A stretch of 10,302 bases of DNA from the NCBI GenBank assembly GCA_017848205.1, contig JAGDDO010000272.1, positions 1-10,302 of the forward strand, in the 5' to 3' direction. The position numbers and the translations under genes were made by a program. Numbering within the stretch: position 1 is the first letter of the stretch; each line of letters begins with the position of its first letter. The notes below the pieces were generated by a model. That model did not search any database and had not been told where the DNA came from. It worked only from the letters and a program-made list of their open reading frames with translations. This document shows positions 1 to 6,803 of this stretch, one piece after another. The DNA is from Oscillospiraceae bacterium (GTDB lineage Bacteria > Bacillota_A > Clostridia > Oscillospirales > Ruminococcaceae).

Positions 1-31
1 ATAGTGAACGCAAAAAGTTTACGTTCACTAT
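1..31 (-). terminator. Possible terminator hairpin after rseP
   Basis: A perfect 10-bp inverted repeat (1-10 with 22-31, outer sequence ATAGTGAACG) encloses an 11-nt loop, 52 nt past the rseP stop codon in the direction of operon transcription. Its place suggests it ends the pyrH-rseP operon. The stem is AT-rich, and any U-tract would lie left of position 1, outside the window, so the terminator role is not proven. It could instead be an intercistronic hairpin or a protein-binding palindrome. Confidence 0.45.
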
Positions 32-82
32 AATCAAATTTATTTATACTGTCCTGCAGATCTGCAAAATACGTCTTTCCTG

Positions 83-1204
83 TCAGTTTGCAAAGATCTT
101 TGAAATGTCTCCGACTGTTATGATGACCATAAGCACCATCAGGCAGGCAATGCCAACAAAATGAACCATGCCTTCCTTTTCAGGCGGAACAGGTTTTCTT
201 CTTATTCCTTCGATTATAAGGAATACCAGTCTGCCGCCGTCAAGTGCCGGAAGAGGCAGAAGATTGAATATACCCAGGTTTACAGAGATCATCATGATAA
301 GTGACATAAGACTTTCCAGTCCGTATGCTCTTACTGTTCCTATAGCTGAAACAATGCCGACCGGACCTGAAAGATCGTTTAATCCGTACTGACCTCTTAC
401 AAGATCGATCAAAGATATCCAAATAAGTCTTGCAGTACTGAGGGTATCTCTGAAGCCAAAGCTCATAACAGTTAAAAAGTTCTTGTTTTCAGCTCTGCGC
501 ACCTTAAAGTCAACGTTGGTCTCAGCTTCCTTAAGTTCCTCCTTACCGTCATACTCTTCCTTTGAATCAAATGTTACGTAGTGTTCGTAAGGGATCTCAT
601 CAGTGGCAGCTTCAATGTAGTAATAATATTTTCTGTAGAATTTTACATTATCAAGGACTACTTTTTTACCGTCGCGCTTAACAACAAGATCAAAAACTCC
701 GTCCTTGCTGTTTGCAAATTTATAGTTTATATCGCTGGTCGTAAAAATGTGCATGCCGTCCATGCTGAGGATCTCGTCGCCTACCATAAGACCGGTCTGT
801 GCACTTTCAGCACCTGGATAAAACTCACGTACCGTATTGGTTTTTATCACTTCTGAAATGAAACCTGCAGTAAATGCTGCAATAAGGAATCCGAGAATAA
901 GGTTCATTACAGGGCCGGCAAGTACAACAGCCATTCTGTGTCTGACCGGCTTCTTTCTGAAAGCACGGCAGTCTTCGCTGTCGTCATCCTCACCTTCCAT
1001 TGCGCAGAATCCGCCTACAGGAAAAAGTCTGAGAGAGTATTCCGTTTCGCCTTTAACAAATCTGAAAATACTCGGTCCCATTCCTATGGCAAATTTGTTT
1101 ACCTTAATGCCGCAGAGCTTTGCAACGGCGAAATGTCCGAATTCATGAAAAGCTACTAAGAAGCTGAACATGAGCAGGGCAATAAGTATATTGACAATAT
1201 TCAT
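83..1204 (-). CDS. rseP: RseP-type site-2 intramembrane zinc metalloprotease
   Basis: Membrane-embedded site-2 protease (M50B; RseP/RasP/YluC family) that cuts anti-sigma factors and remnant signal peptides within the bilayer. The zinc motif HEFGH is at residues 20-24 in the first membrane helix. A central PDZ-like domain spans about residues 125-190 (PGAESAQTGLMVGDEIL region). The third zinc ligand is D322 in the conserved NLLPLPALDGG segment in a C-terminal helix, and further hydrophobic helices lie near residues 92-118 and 350-368. At 373 residues it is of normal family length. An acidic, lysine-rich stretch at about 200-245 joins the PDZ region to the C-terminal helices. It is the last gene of the operon, 18 nt after dxr, a pairing common in Firmicutes. 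A GAGGG Shine-Dalgarno at 1211-1215 supports the ATG. The family assignment is secure; its substrates here are unknown. Confidence 0.96.
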   Translation of the reverse strand: MNIVNILIALLMFSFLVAFHEFGHFAVAKLCGIKVNKFAIGMGPSIFRFVKGETEYSLRLFPVGGFCAMEGEDDDSEDCRAFRKKPVRHRMAVVLAGPVMNLILGFLIAAFTAGFISEVIKTNTVREFYPGAESAQTGLMVGDEILSMDGMHIFTTSDINYKFANSKDGVFDLVVKRDGKKVVLDNVKFYRKYYYYIEAATDEIPYEHYVTFDSKEEYDGKEELKEAETNVDFKVRRAENKNFLTVMSFGFRDTLSTARLIWISLIDLVRGQYGLNDLSGPVGIVSAIGTVRAYGLESLMSLIMMISVNLGIFNLLPLPALDGGRLVFLIIEGIRRKPVPPEKEGMVHFVGIACLMVLMVIITVGDISKIFAN

Positions 1205-1222
1205 TTCTTTCCCTCTGTTTCT

Positions 1223-2365
1223 TTATTCCACAGAATTTCTTACGTATTCTCTTGCAGCTGTATCGGCTGCGATCACATCTTCGTAATTATTTATTTCTTT
1301 GAATCTGAAATGCTCATAGGCACTTCTTACGAGTTCTCCTATCTGAAGGAAACGGATCTTTCCGTTAAGGAAAAGGCTTACAGCGACTTCATTTGCTGCA
1401 TTTACAATACACGGATAAGCACCGCCCTTTGTTATCGCCTCAATGCAGAGAGCAAGGCAGTCAAATGTTTCAAGGTCAGGCTTTTCGAAAGTAAGTGTAC
1501 CGTAGTCAGTAAGTGAAAGCGGCTTTGTCGGGCATTCCTTTCTCTCAGGATAAAGAAGAGCGTACTGTATCGGTATTCTCATATCCGGCACGCCCATCTG
1601 ACCGATAACTGAAAAGTCCTCGAACTGTACAGCTGAATGGAGCACACTCTGTCTGTGTACCACAACTTCGATCTGATCAGGTTCAAGGTCGAACAGCCAC
1701 TTGGCCTCAATGAACTCAAAGCCCTTGTTCATAAGTGTACTTGAATCGATGGTTATTTTATTGCCCATGCTCCAGTTAGGATGATTGAGCGCATCGGCAA
1801 CTGTTACGTTTTCAAGCTCCTCCTTCTTCTTTCCGAAGAACGGACCGCCTGAAGCCGTAAGAATGATCTTGCTTATACGGTTCATGCTGTTGCCCTGAAG
1901 GCACTGATAAATAGCTGAATGTTCGGAATCGACTGGATAGATCTTAATACCCTTTTCAGCAGCTGCATCCATAACGATCCTGCCGCCGGCAACAAGTGTT
2001 TCCTTATTTGCAAGAGCAATGTCCTTGCCGTTTTCGATAGCGGTAAGGGTCGGCAGAAGTCCTACCATTCCGACAACGGAATTGAGTAAAATATCGTTTC
2101 CTTTGTCAGCGGCGATTTCGCAGAGACCCTCCATGCCGCAGAGAACCTTTATGTTTGTGTCAGCAAGTTCCGATTTCAGAGCGCTGTAGTATTTGTCATC
2201 GAAGATACATACCATTTCAGGTGAAAACTCTCTTGCCTGTTCAGCAAGCTTTTCGTAGTTGCTGTTTGCAGCAAGAGCCTGAATATCAAGTCCGTGCTTA
2301 CGGGCAACATCCATGGACTGAAGACCTATGGATCCGGTAGAACCTAATACGGAAACCCTTTTCAT
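1223..2365 (-). CDS. dxr: 1-deoxy-D-xylulose-5-phosphate reductoisomerase
   Basis: Cytosolic NADPH-dependent enzyme that converts DXP to 2-C-methyl-D-erythritol 4-phosphate, the first committed step of the MEP isoprenoid pathway. The N-terminal nucleotide-binding motif GSTGSIG is at residues 8-14. The metal ligands D146 and E148 lie in PVDSEHSAI, and the third acidic ligand E217 in the NKGFE segment. TASGGPFFG (170-178) and HPNWSMG (195-201) are the family's substrate-binding segments, and HRQSVLHSAVQF (237-248) is also typical. The open frame reaches a TTG at 2380, but that codon overlaps a strong GGAGGA Shine-Dalgarno (2373-2378), so the ATG at 2365 is the start, giving 380 residues, the usual length. 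It is separated from cdsA by 107 nt containing a hairpin, so its expression may differ from that of the upstream genes. Its product pathway supplies the prenyl diphosphates used by UppS. Confidence 0.97.
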   Translation of the reverse strand: MKRVSVLGSTGSIGLQSMDVARKHGLDIQALAANSNYEKLAEQAREFSPEMVCIFDDKYYSALKSELADTNIKVLCGMEGLCEIAADKGNDILLNSVVGMVGLLPTLTAIENGKDIALANKETLVAGGRIVMDAAAEKGIKIYPVDSEHSAIYQCLQGNSMNRISKIILTASGGPFFGKKKEELENVTVADALNHPNWSMGNKITIDSSTLMNKGFEFIEAKWLFDLEPDQIEVVVHRQSVLHSAVQFEDFSVIGQMGVPDMRIPIQYALLYPERKECPTKPLSLTDYGTLTFEKPDLETFDCLALCIEAITKGGAYPCIVNAANEVAVSLFLNGKIRFLQIGELVRSAYEHFRFKEINNYEDVIAADTAAREYVRNSVE

Positions 2366-2372
2366 TATCGAT

Positions 2373-2378
2373 TCCTCC
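2373..2378 (-). promoter_or_regulatory. Shine-Dalgarno that sets the dxr start
   Basis: GGAGGA on the minus strand, 7 nt before the ATG at 2365. The upstream in-frame TTG (2378-2380) overlaps this site and so cannot be the start that it serves. This removes five residues from the longest frame. Confidence 0.85.
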
Positions 2379-2401
2379 AAAAACTAAATAGAAAATTCAA
2401 A

Positions 2402-2425
2402 GGCTAACAATTTTTGTTGTTAGCC
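2402..2425 (-). terminator. Intercistronic hairpin between cdsA and dxr
   Basis: A perfect 9-bp stem (2402-2410 with 2417-2425, GGCTAACAA/TTGTTAGCC) has a 6-nt loop. In the transcribed direction it is followed by TTTGAATTTTC, a weak interrupted U-tract. It lies in the only long gap of the operon. It could be a partial terminator or attenuator, or an mRNA-stabilising hairpin. A second weak 6-bp hairpin (2458-2463 with 2473-2478) overlaps the cdsA stop codon. I see no convincing internal promoter for dxr in this gap. Confidence 0.5.
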
Positions 2426-2472
2426 CTCGTAATATGTCATAATAATGCATGGACAAAGTCTGAACGAAAATA

Positions 2473-3294
2473 TCAGACATACATATCCATAACTGATAAA
2501 TACGCATACATAAACGGAGCAACAAACAGTACGCTGTCAAAACGGTCCATGAATCCGCCGTGTCCCGGCATGATCTTTCCGTAGTCCTTGATACCGCACT
2601 GGCGCTTGATAAGTGAAGCAGTAAGATCACCCAGAGTACCGAGTGCCGCACATATCATGCCAAGGAAAAATGATATAAAATAGTTTACTCCGCATCCCTT
2701 TGCGAAAAAGGAAACGTACACCAAATTAAAAATTACAAAGAACAAACCGTCAAAAATGACACCACCGATAAATCCTTCAACGGTCTTTTTCGGGCTTATC
2801 TCAGGACAAAGTTTGTGCTTTCCGAGAAATGTGCCGGTAAAATAAGCTGCAGAATCAGCTATCCATGCTCCGCACAAAGTAAGAAGCAGAAGAACCTTGC
2901 CGTGTTTTTCAGTCAGTACATTGAGCCTGCACAGACTTGCCATGGAAAGGCTCATAAGAACAGGTACCATGACTGCAAACGAAAGCTTTTCGTAGCTCAT
3001 TTTTCTGTAGTAGAGCAGATAGGAAGCAAACAGAGCCATTATCACTGCTGTAGTGACAAGCAGTATTATGCGGTCACTTCCGTACAAAACCAGAAAAGGA
3101 TATGCTCCTGAAAAAGCAAGAGCAATTGCCGTCATAAACTTGTTTTCATGACAGCCTGCCGCCCTGTAGAGCTCAAACACACCAAGCATGGAAAGAAGAG
3201 CAACAGCAGCAGGCAGTGCAGCTGTATCAGCAAATATTATAACCGTTATTCCGATGGCCGCAGCAACAACTGCTGAAATTATTCTTGTAAGCAA
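2473..3294 (-). CDS. cdsA: Phosphatidate cytidylyltransferase (CDP-diacylglycerol synthase)
   Basis: Integral membrane enzyme that makes CDP-diacylglycerol from phosphatidic acid and CTP, the branch point for bacterial phospholipids. The 273-residue protein is highly hydrophobic, with several predicted membrane helices (for example about 5-45, 55-93, 105-122, 135-155, 176-198 and 205-222). The CDS family signature is complete near the C terminus, at residues 228-253, running from SLIKR through KDYGK and HGG to MDRFD; SPKKTVEGFIGG (167-178) is also characteristic. The start is a TTG at 3294, chosen because GGAGGTG (3303-3309) lies 8 nt upstream and no ATG is near. That Shine-Dalgarno is inside the last codons of uppS, and the start is only 3 nt after the uppS stop, which implies translational coupling. 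Length is usual for the family. Confidence 0.96.
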   Translation of the reverse strand: MLTRIISAVVAAAIGITVIIFADTAALPAAVALLSMLGVFELYRAAGCHENKFMTAIALAFSGAYPFLVLYGSDRIILLVTTAVIMALFASYLLYYRKMSYEKLSFAVMVPVLMSLSMASLCRLNVLTEKHGKVLLLLTLCGAWIADSAAYFTGTFLGKHKLCPEISPKKTVEGFIGGVIFDGLFFVIFNLVYVSFFAKGCGVNYFISFFLGMICAALGTLGDLTASLIKRQCGIKDYGKIMPGHGGFMDRFDSVLFVAPFMYAYLSVMDMYV

Positions 3295-3297
3295 TGA

Positions 3298-4029
3298 TCA
3301 GACACCTCCGAAGCGTCTCTGCCTGCCGGCATATGCCCATAACGCTTTATCCAGTTCATCAGGCAGGAAATCCGGCCAGAGAACATCTGAGAAATAAAGT
3401 TCAGCGTAGGCACACTGCCATATAAGGAAGTTGGATGTTCGTAATTCACCGCTTGGTCTGATCAGAAGATCGACATCAGGAATGCCTTTGGTATACAGAT
3501 TGTCAGCAACTGTCTGTTCAGTAATGTCATCAATACTGAGCTCGCCCTTCTGTACGCTTGCAGCGATCTTCTTTGCTGCATTTCTGATCTCATCACGTCC
3601 GCCGTAGTTAAGCGCAACGATCATAGTCATCTTGTCGTAGTCCTTGGTATCATTCTCGACTTTGTTCATAAGTTCGATAAGTTCCGGTGCAAACGCAGTA
3701 CGGTCACCTATGAAAACCATACGAACCTCTTCCTTGTAATAGTTCTGGACCTTTGCAAGATACTGCTTGAAAAGCACCATGAGTGCTGATATCTCATCGC
3801 TTGATCTTTTCCAGTTTTCCGTTGAAAAAGCATAGAATGAAATATATTTTATGCCGATATCGCGGCAGTAGCGGACTATCTTTTCAAAAGTCTTTCCGCC
3901 TTCCGCATGACCGAATGTACGCGGCATCATGCGCTTTTTAGCCCATCTGCCGTTGCCGTCCATAATGAAACCTATATGTTCAGGAAGGATCTCCGGAAGA
4001 TCCCTTTTGTTATTATCTTTTGTAGCCAT
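3298..4029 (-). CDS. uppS: Undecaprenyl diphosphate synthase (cis-prenyltransferase)
   Basis: Cytosolic, membrane-associated cis-prenyltransferase that extends farnesyl diphosphate with isopentenyl diphosphate to C55-PP, the lipid carrier for peptidoglycan and wall polymers. The family blocks appear in order: IMDGNGRWAK at 22-31 with the catalytic D24, the GHAEGG segment at 40-45, FSTENWKRS at 68-76, NYGGRDEI at 141-148, and the C-terminal RPSGELRTSNFLIWQ block from R191 with the Mg-binding glutamate E210 in YAELYF. The 243-residue length is standard. AGGAGA lies just before the ATG, and the gap to frr is 17 nt. The terminal RRFGGV codons carry the ribosome binding site of cdsA. Its isoprenoid precursors depend on dxr, two genes downstream. 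Confidence 0.97.
   Translation of the reverse strand: MATKDNNKRDLPEILPEHIGFIMDGNGRWAKKRMMPRTFGHAEGGKTFEKIVRYCRDIGIKYISFYAFSTENWKRSSDEISALMVLFKQYLAKVQNYYKEEVRMVFIGDRTAFAPELIELMNKVENDTKDYDKMTMIVALNYGGRDEIRNAAKKIAASVQKGELSIDDITEQTVADNLYTKGIPDVDLLIRPSGELRTSNFLIWQCAYAELYFSDVLWPDFLPDELDKALWAYAGRQRRFGGV
3303..3309 (-). promoter_or_regulatory. Shine-Dalgarno of cdsA inside uppS
   Basis: GGAGGTG on the minus strand encodes the last residues of UppS and lies 8 nt before the TTG start of cdsA. It justifies the non-ATG start and indicates coupled translation. Confidence 0.8.
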
Positions 4030-4046
4030 ATTTCTCCTGTTACTGA

Positions 4047-4601
4047 TCAGATAGTTGTAACTTCCTTTTCCTTTTCTGCAACCAGACTGTCGATCTCAGC
4101 ACAGAACTTGTCAACAACTTTCTGAAGATCGTTTTCGCACTGCTTGAGATCGTCTTCTGTGATCTCTGAATTCTTCTTCATTGTCTTGAATTTGTCCATT
4201 GTATCACGTCTTACTGAACGAACGGATACCTTGGCTTCTTCGCCGTATTTTTTAACTGTCTTGCAGAGTTCCTTACGCTTTTCTTCAGTTGGCTGAGGAA
4301 CTGTAAGACGGATAGCCTTACCGTCGTTGATAGGTGTAATACCGATATCTGAAGCGAGAATAGCCTTTTCTATAGATTTGAATGCAGATGCATCGTATGG
4401 TGTGATAACAAGTGTACGGCCTTCTGAAACCTTGATCTGAGCAAGCTGGCTTACAGGAGTCATTGTTCCGTAGTATTCAGCAGAAACTCTGTTGAGAAGA
4501 TCAGGGTTTGCACGTCCTGCTCTTATTGTTACAAATTCTCTTGAAAGAGAATCAATAGTCTTCTGCATTTTTTCCTTAGCTGCATTTATTGTATCTTTCA
4601 T
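4047..4601 (-). CDS. frr: Ribosome recycling factor
   Basis: Cytosolic translation factor that, with EF-G, splits post-termination ribosomes into subunits. The 184-residue protein matches the family length of about 185 and is collinear with it: an N-terminal helix, RAGRANP at about 28-34, the YYG..TP..QLAQI segment of domain II, P.PTEEKRKEL at about 101-111, and the C-terminal basic helix with VRRD followed by a charged coiled coil to the end. GAGGAG lies 6 nt before the ATG. It follows pyrH by 42 nt, a gene order conserved across Firmicutes. Nothing unusual is visible. Confidence 0.97.
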   Translation of the reverse strand: MKDTINAAKEKMQKTIDSLSREFVTIRAGRANPDLLNRVSAEYYGTMTPVSQLAQIKVSEGRTLVITPYDASAFKSIEKAILASDIGITPINDGKAIRLTVPQPTEEKRKELCKTVKKYGEEAKVSVRSVRRDTMDKFKTMKKNSEITEDDLKQCENDLQKVVDKFCAEIDSLVAEKEKEVTTI

Positions 4602-4643
4602 ATTTTTCTCCTCTTTTCTATTGATTTAAGAATAAACGTTTCC

Positions 4644-5351
4644 TTATGCTTCCACTACTGTGCCGACATTCTTTCCGAGAACAGCATCAACGATGTTGTC
4701 CGGTCTGCCGAGGTCAAATACGAGTACAGGCATCTTGTTGTCCCTGCACATTGAAGCTGCTGTTGAATCCATTACAGCAAGGTTCTTTTCAAGTACTTCA
4801 GTAAATGAAAGTGTGTCATATCTGACAGCGTCATCATACTTGTGCGGATCCTTGTCGTAAACTCCGTCAACCATTGTTGCCTTGAATACTATGTCGCACT
4901 TTGTTTCCATTGCTCTGAGAACTGCAGCAGTATCGGTCGAGAAGAACGGATTACCTGTTCCGCAGCCGAAAATAACTACCTTTCCCTTTTCAAGATGTCT
5001 TATTGCCTTGTTGATGATAAGCGGTTCTGCGACCTCTGCCATATTGATAGCTGTCTGAACTCTTACGTCAACGCCAAGGCTTCTCAGTGTATCTCCTACT
5101 GTAAGTGCATTCATTGCTGTTGCAAGCATACCGATGTGATCGGCTGTAAGTCTGTCCATATCTCCGCATGAACGTCCTCTCCAGAAGTTACCGCCGCCGA
5201 CAACGATGCCGATCTGAACTCCTGTATCAGCAGCCTTCTTGATGCTTCTGCAGATGTTGGCAATAACATCGAAATCAAGACCTGTTGACTTGCTGCCTGC
5301 AAGTGCCTCGCCGCTGAGTTTTATAAGTATACGATCATATTTTCTCTCCAT
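4644..5351 (-). CDS. pyrH: UMP kinase
   Basis: Cytosolic amino-acid-kinase-family UMP kinase (UMP + ATP to UDP + ADP), needed for all pyrimidine nucleotide synthesis. Visible blocks are [12 protein letters not shown] near the N terminus (phosphate-binding lysine K11), [41 protein letters not shown] (UMP/ATP-binding loop) and [13 protein letters not shown]. The open frame extends to a GTG at 5360, but that codon overlaps the GGTGAGGT Shine-Dalgarno (5359-5366), so the ATG at 5351 is preferred, giving 235 residues. It is the first gene of the operon behind its own promoter (5386-5414). The rpsB-tsf pair that precedes pyrH in many Firmicutes is absent here and is replaced by a divergent gene. 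Confidence 0.97.
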   Translation of the reverse strand: MERKYDRILIKLSGEALAGSKSTGLDFDVIANICRSIKKAADTGVQIGIVVGGGNFWRGRSCGDMDRLTADHIGMLATAMNALTVGDTLRSLGVDVRVQTAINMAEVAEPLIINKAIRHLEKGKVVIFGCGTGNPFFSTDTAAVLRAMETKCDIVFKATMVDGVYDKDPHKYDDAVRYDTLSFTEVLEKNLAVMDSTAASMCRDNKMPVLVFDLGRPDNIVDAVLGKNVGTVVEA

Positions 5352-5358
5352 TATGAGC

Positions 5359-5366
5359 ACCTCACC
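5359..5366 (-). promoter_or_regulatory. Shine-Dalgarno that sets the pyrH start
   Basis: GGTGAGGT on the minus strand lies 7 nt upstream of the ATG at 5351 and overlaps the alternative GTG (5358-5360), which argues for the shorter protein beginning MERKYDR. Confidence 0.75.
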
Positions 5367-5385
5367 AAAATTTCATACTCTATTA

Positions 5386-5414
5386 ATTATAGCGTATATC
5401 ATTGAAGATGTAAA
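5386..5414 (-). promoter_or_regulatory. Sigma-A promoter of the pyrH-frr-uppS-cdsA-dxr-rseP operon
   Basis: On the minus strand, TTTACA (5409-5414), a 17-bp spacer and TATAAT (5386-5391) give a near-consensus promoter. Transcription would begin near 5379, leaving a leader of only about 28 nt before the pyrH ATG, too short for an attenuator. The region to the right (5415-5477), up to the divergent promoter, is T-rich, and I see no other site in it. Confidence 0.8.
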
Positions 5415-5477
5415 TAGTTAATATTATTTTTTTATTACCCTTTCTAGATTTTTCATCTTCTTTTCATTCATTTATCA

Positions 5478-5506
5478 TTGACTTGTGTTGTTATCTGAAG
5501 TATAAT
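5478..5506 (+). promoter_or_regulatory. Sigma-A promoter of the cyclophilin lipoprotein gene
   Basis: TTGACT (5478-5483), a 17-bp spacer and TATAAT (5501-5506). The start of transcription would be near 5513, so the mRNA leader of about 170 nt includes the whole repeat element at 5524-5638. It is divergent from the pyrH promoter, with 63 bp between the two -35 boxes. Confidence 0.8.
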
Positions 5507-5523
5507 ATAAATCGTGTGAAACT

Positions 5524-5638
5524 TAGGAAACATTGATTAAATCGTAAATCCGGCTTCGCCGGATTTACGATTGGAGGAATTTGCGGGGCTTCGCCCCGGT
5601 CCCCCAGGATGAATTACAAATAAATCAGCGTTTTCTTA
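5524..5638 (+). repeat. MITE-like repeat, copy 1 (in the leader of the cyclophilin gene)
   Basis: A TA dinucleotide stands at each end (5524-5525 and 5637-5638), with imperfect terminal inverted repeats inside (GGAAACATTGATT against the complement of AATCAGCGTTTTC). Internally there is a 15-bp stem with a TTC triloop (5540-5554 with 5558-5572) and a GC-rich 6-bp hairpin (5584-5589 with 5593-5598, CGGGGC-TTC-GCCCCG). Most of its length aligns with copy 2 at 8906-9002; the principal difference is a 16-20 nt block, the second half of the first hairpin, missing from copy 2. It has no coding capacity. The strand is assigned from the shared direction of the two full copies. Confidence 0.8.
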
Positions 5639-5681
5639 AAAAACAAAAGTTTAATTCAATTTATTAAGGAGCAGATCATTA

Positions 5682-6563
5682 ATGTATAAGAAAATTACAG
5701 CATTTCTGGCAGCAGCCGCTATGCTCTCTGCCGCCGTTACAGGATGCGGTCCGGCTGAAGGCACAACAACTACCACTCAGAACGAACCGGCAGCAACAGA
5801 AGTAACCGAATCAGCTGATGCTGCGGAAACTGAGGACGTAACACCTGAACCGGAAACACCGGTATTCGAAACAGTTTCTCCTATTCCGGCCGCTTCAACT
5901 GAAATTACTGACAGAAGAGACTTTATCGTTACACTTTTACCTGAATACGCACCTGAAACCTGCAAAAACTTTGAAAAGCTTGTAAGCGAAGGGTTCTATA
6001 ACGGACTTTCATTCCACAGAATAATAGACGGTTTCATGGCTCAGGGCGGCGACCCTAACGGCAACGGAACAGGCGGAGCCAAAGATAATATCAAGGGTGA
6101 ATTCTACTATAACGGTGTAGCAAACAAACTTTCACACACCAGAGGCGTTATTTCAATGGCCAGAAGCAGCGATCCTGACAGTGCATCCAGCCAGTTTTTC
6201 ATCTGCTATACAGACGAGTGCACATACTCTCTCGACGGTCTGTATGCAGCTTTCGGTTCAGTAACCGAAGGCATGGAAGTTGTAGATGCGTTCCTTGCTG
6301 TACCGCGTGATTACAGCTTAAGCGGAGAATTATCTTCACCGCAGTCTCCTGTAACAATAAAGGAAGCTGTAATGATCGATCCTGATGAACAGGGCCACCC
6401 GAGAGTTAAAATCACCATGAACGACTTCGATACAAGTTCAGGAGATGTATCAGAAGAAGTTACTGAAGCTGAAACTGCTGAAGCAGCAGAGACTGAGGCT
6501 GAAGGAAACGAAAGCATCACTGAAAGTGAAGAAACTGCTGAAACAGAAGCTGCAGCTGAATAA
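5682..6563 (+). CDS. Lipoprotein cyclophilin-type peptidyl-prolyl cis-trans isomerase
   Basis: Predicted surface lipoprotein foldase that isomerises X-Pro bonds outside the membrane. Residues 1-22 form a lipoprotein signal (KK, hydrophobic AAAAMLSAA, lipobox VTGC with C22). A T/E/P-rich linker spans about 23-75, then a compact bacterial cyclophilin domain about 76-235: FHRIIDGFMAQGGD (111-124) with the catalytic arginine R113, SMARSSDPDSASSQFFI (158-174), and LDGLYAAFG (184-192). The usual tryptophan or histidine just before LDG is serine here, so activity and cyclosporin sensitivity may differ. From about residue 250 the tail is almost entirely E, A, T and S (acidic, low complexity). An AAGGAG site (5666-5671) precedes the ATG by 10 nt. 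It is a single-gene unit with its own promoter and terminator. In role it resembles PrsA-like extracytoplasmic foldases, but its fold is cyclophilin. Confidence 0.92.
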   Translation: MYKKITAFLAAAAMLSAAVTGCGPAEGTTTTTQNEPAATEVTESADAAETEDVTPEPETPVFETVSPIPAASTEITDRRDFIVTLLPEYAPETCKNFEKLVSEGFYNGLSFHRIIDGFMAQGGDPNGNGTGGAKDNIKGEFYYNGVANKLSHTRGVISMARSSDPDSASSQFFICYTDECTYSLDGLYAAFGSVTEGMEVVDAFLAVPRDYSLSGELSSPQSPVTIKEAVMIDPDEQGHPRVKITMNDFDTSSGDVSEEVTEAETAEAAETEAEGNESITESEETAETEAAAE

Positions 6564-6613
6564 TAACGAAACGCTTTAAGCAGTATGATCTGAATTTTTT
6601 CAGTGTTTCCTTA
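6564..6613 (-). repeat. Short deletion derivative of the MITE-like repeat
   Basis: This 50-bp segment starts directly after the cyclophilin stop codon. Its right end (6600-6613) read on the minus strand is TAAGGAAACACTGA, identical over 14 nt to the left end of copy 2 (8906-8919). Its left end, TAACGAAACGCT (6564-6575), matches the right end's complement at 10 of 12 positions. Both ends begin with TA. The middle carries none of the internal hairpins of the full copies, so it looks like an internally deleted member in inverted orientation. The 14-nt match is solid; the left boundary is less sure. Confidence 0.6.
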
Positions 6614-6670
6614 ATACGAACAATAACCTCAGGTCACTGTTATCAGTAATAAACCTTACAAAAACCCCCG

Positions 6671-6705
6671 CAGGTCTGTAAAGATTATTTACAGACCTGT
6701 TTTTT
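6671..6705 (+). terminator. Intrinsic terminator of the cyclophilin gene
   Basis: A perfect 12-bp stem (CAGGTCTGTAAA at 6671-6682 with 6688-6699) has a 5-nt loop and is followed at once by six T residues (6700-6705). It lies about 110 nt after the stop codon, beyond the short repeat. The stretch from 6706 to the next promoter at 6768 is AT-rich and shows nothing else. Confidence 0.9.
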
Positions 6706-6767
6706 ATCGTATTCAGATACATACAAATCCAATTTATTAAGTTTTTCAAAACTGGAAATATATAATC

Positions 6768-6797
6768 TTGACAAATATATATAAAACGATGTATAAT
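6768..6797 (+). promoter_or_regulatory. Sigma-A promoter of the GGDEF/EAL gene leader
   Basis: Perfect hexamers TTGACA (6768-6773) and TATAAT (6792-6797) with an 18-bp spacer. Transcription should start near 6804, which places a stem-loop (6819-6868) and an intrinsic terminator (6870-6892) within the first 90 nt of the RNA. Confidence 0.85.
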
Positions 6798-6803
6798 TAA
6801 TGT

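Noticed and set aside
2380..2380. TTG start of dxr at 2380
   Set aside because: It overlaps the GGAGGA site; the ATG at 2365 places the GSTGSIG motif at the usual distance from the N terminus.
2431..2470. Internal promoter for dxr (TTGTCC with ATATTA on the minus strand)
   Set aside because: Poor hexamers and wrong spacing; not supportable from sequence alone.
2397..2651. 84-codon minus-strand frame overlapping the end of cdsA
   Set aside because: Out of frame with cdsA, which is complete with its signature; it has no recognisable domain.
4620..4646. Possible further end of the MITE-like repeat (TAAGGAAACG on the minus strand at the pyrH stop codon)
   Set aside because: Only ten bases agree, part of them from the stop codon, the inner TIR sequence differs, and there is no matching second end before frr.
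5360..5360. GTG start of pyrH at 5360
   Set aside because: It overlaps the Shine-Dalgarno for the ATG at 5351, which gives the normal UMP kinase N terminus.
5777..6520. Antisense open frames rich in S, A and V opposite the cyclophilin gene
   Set aside because: They mirror the repetitive E/A/T codons of the real gene and lack ribosome binding sites.
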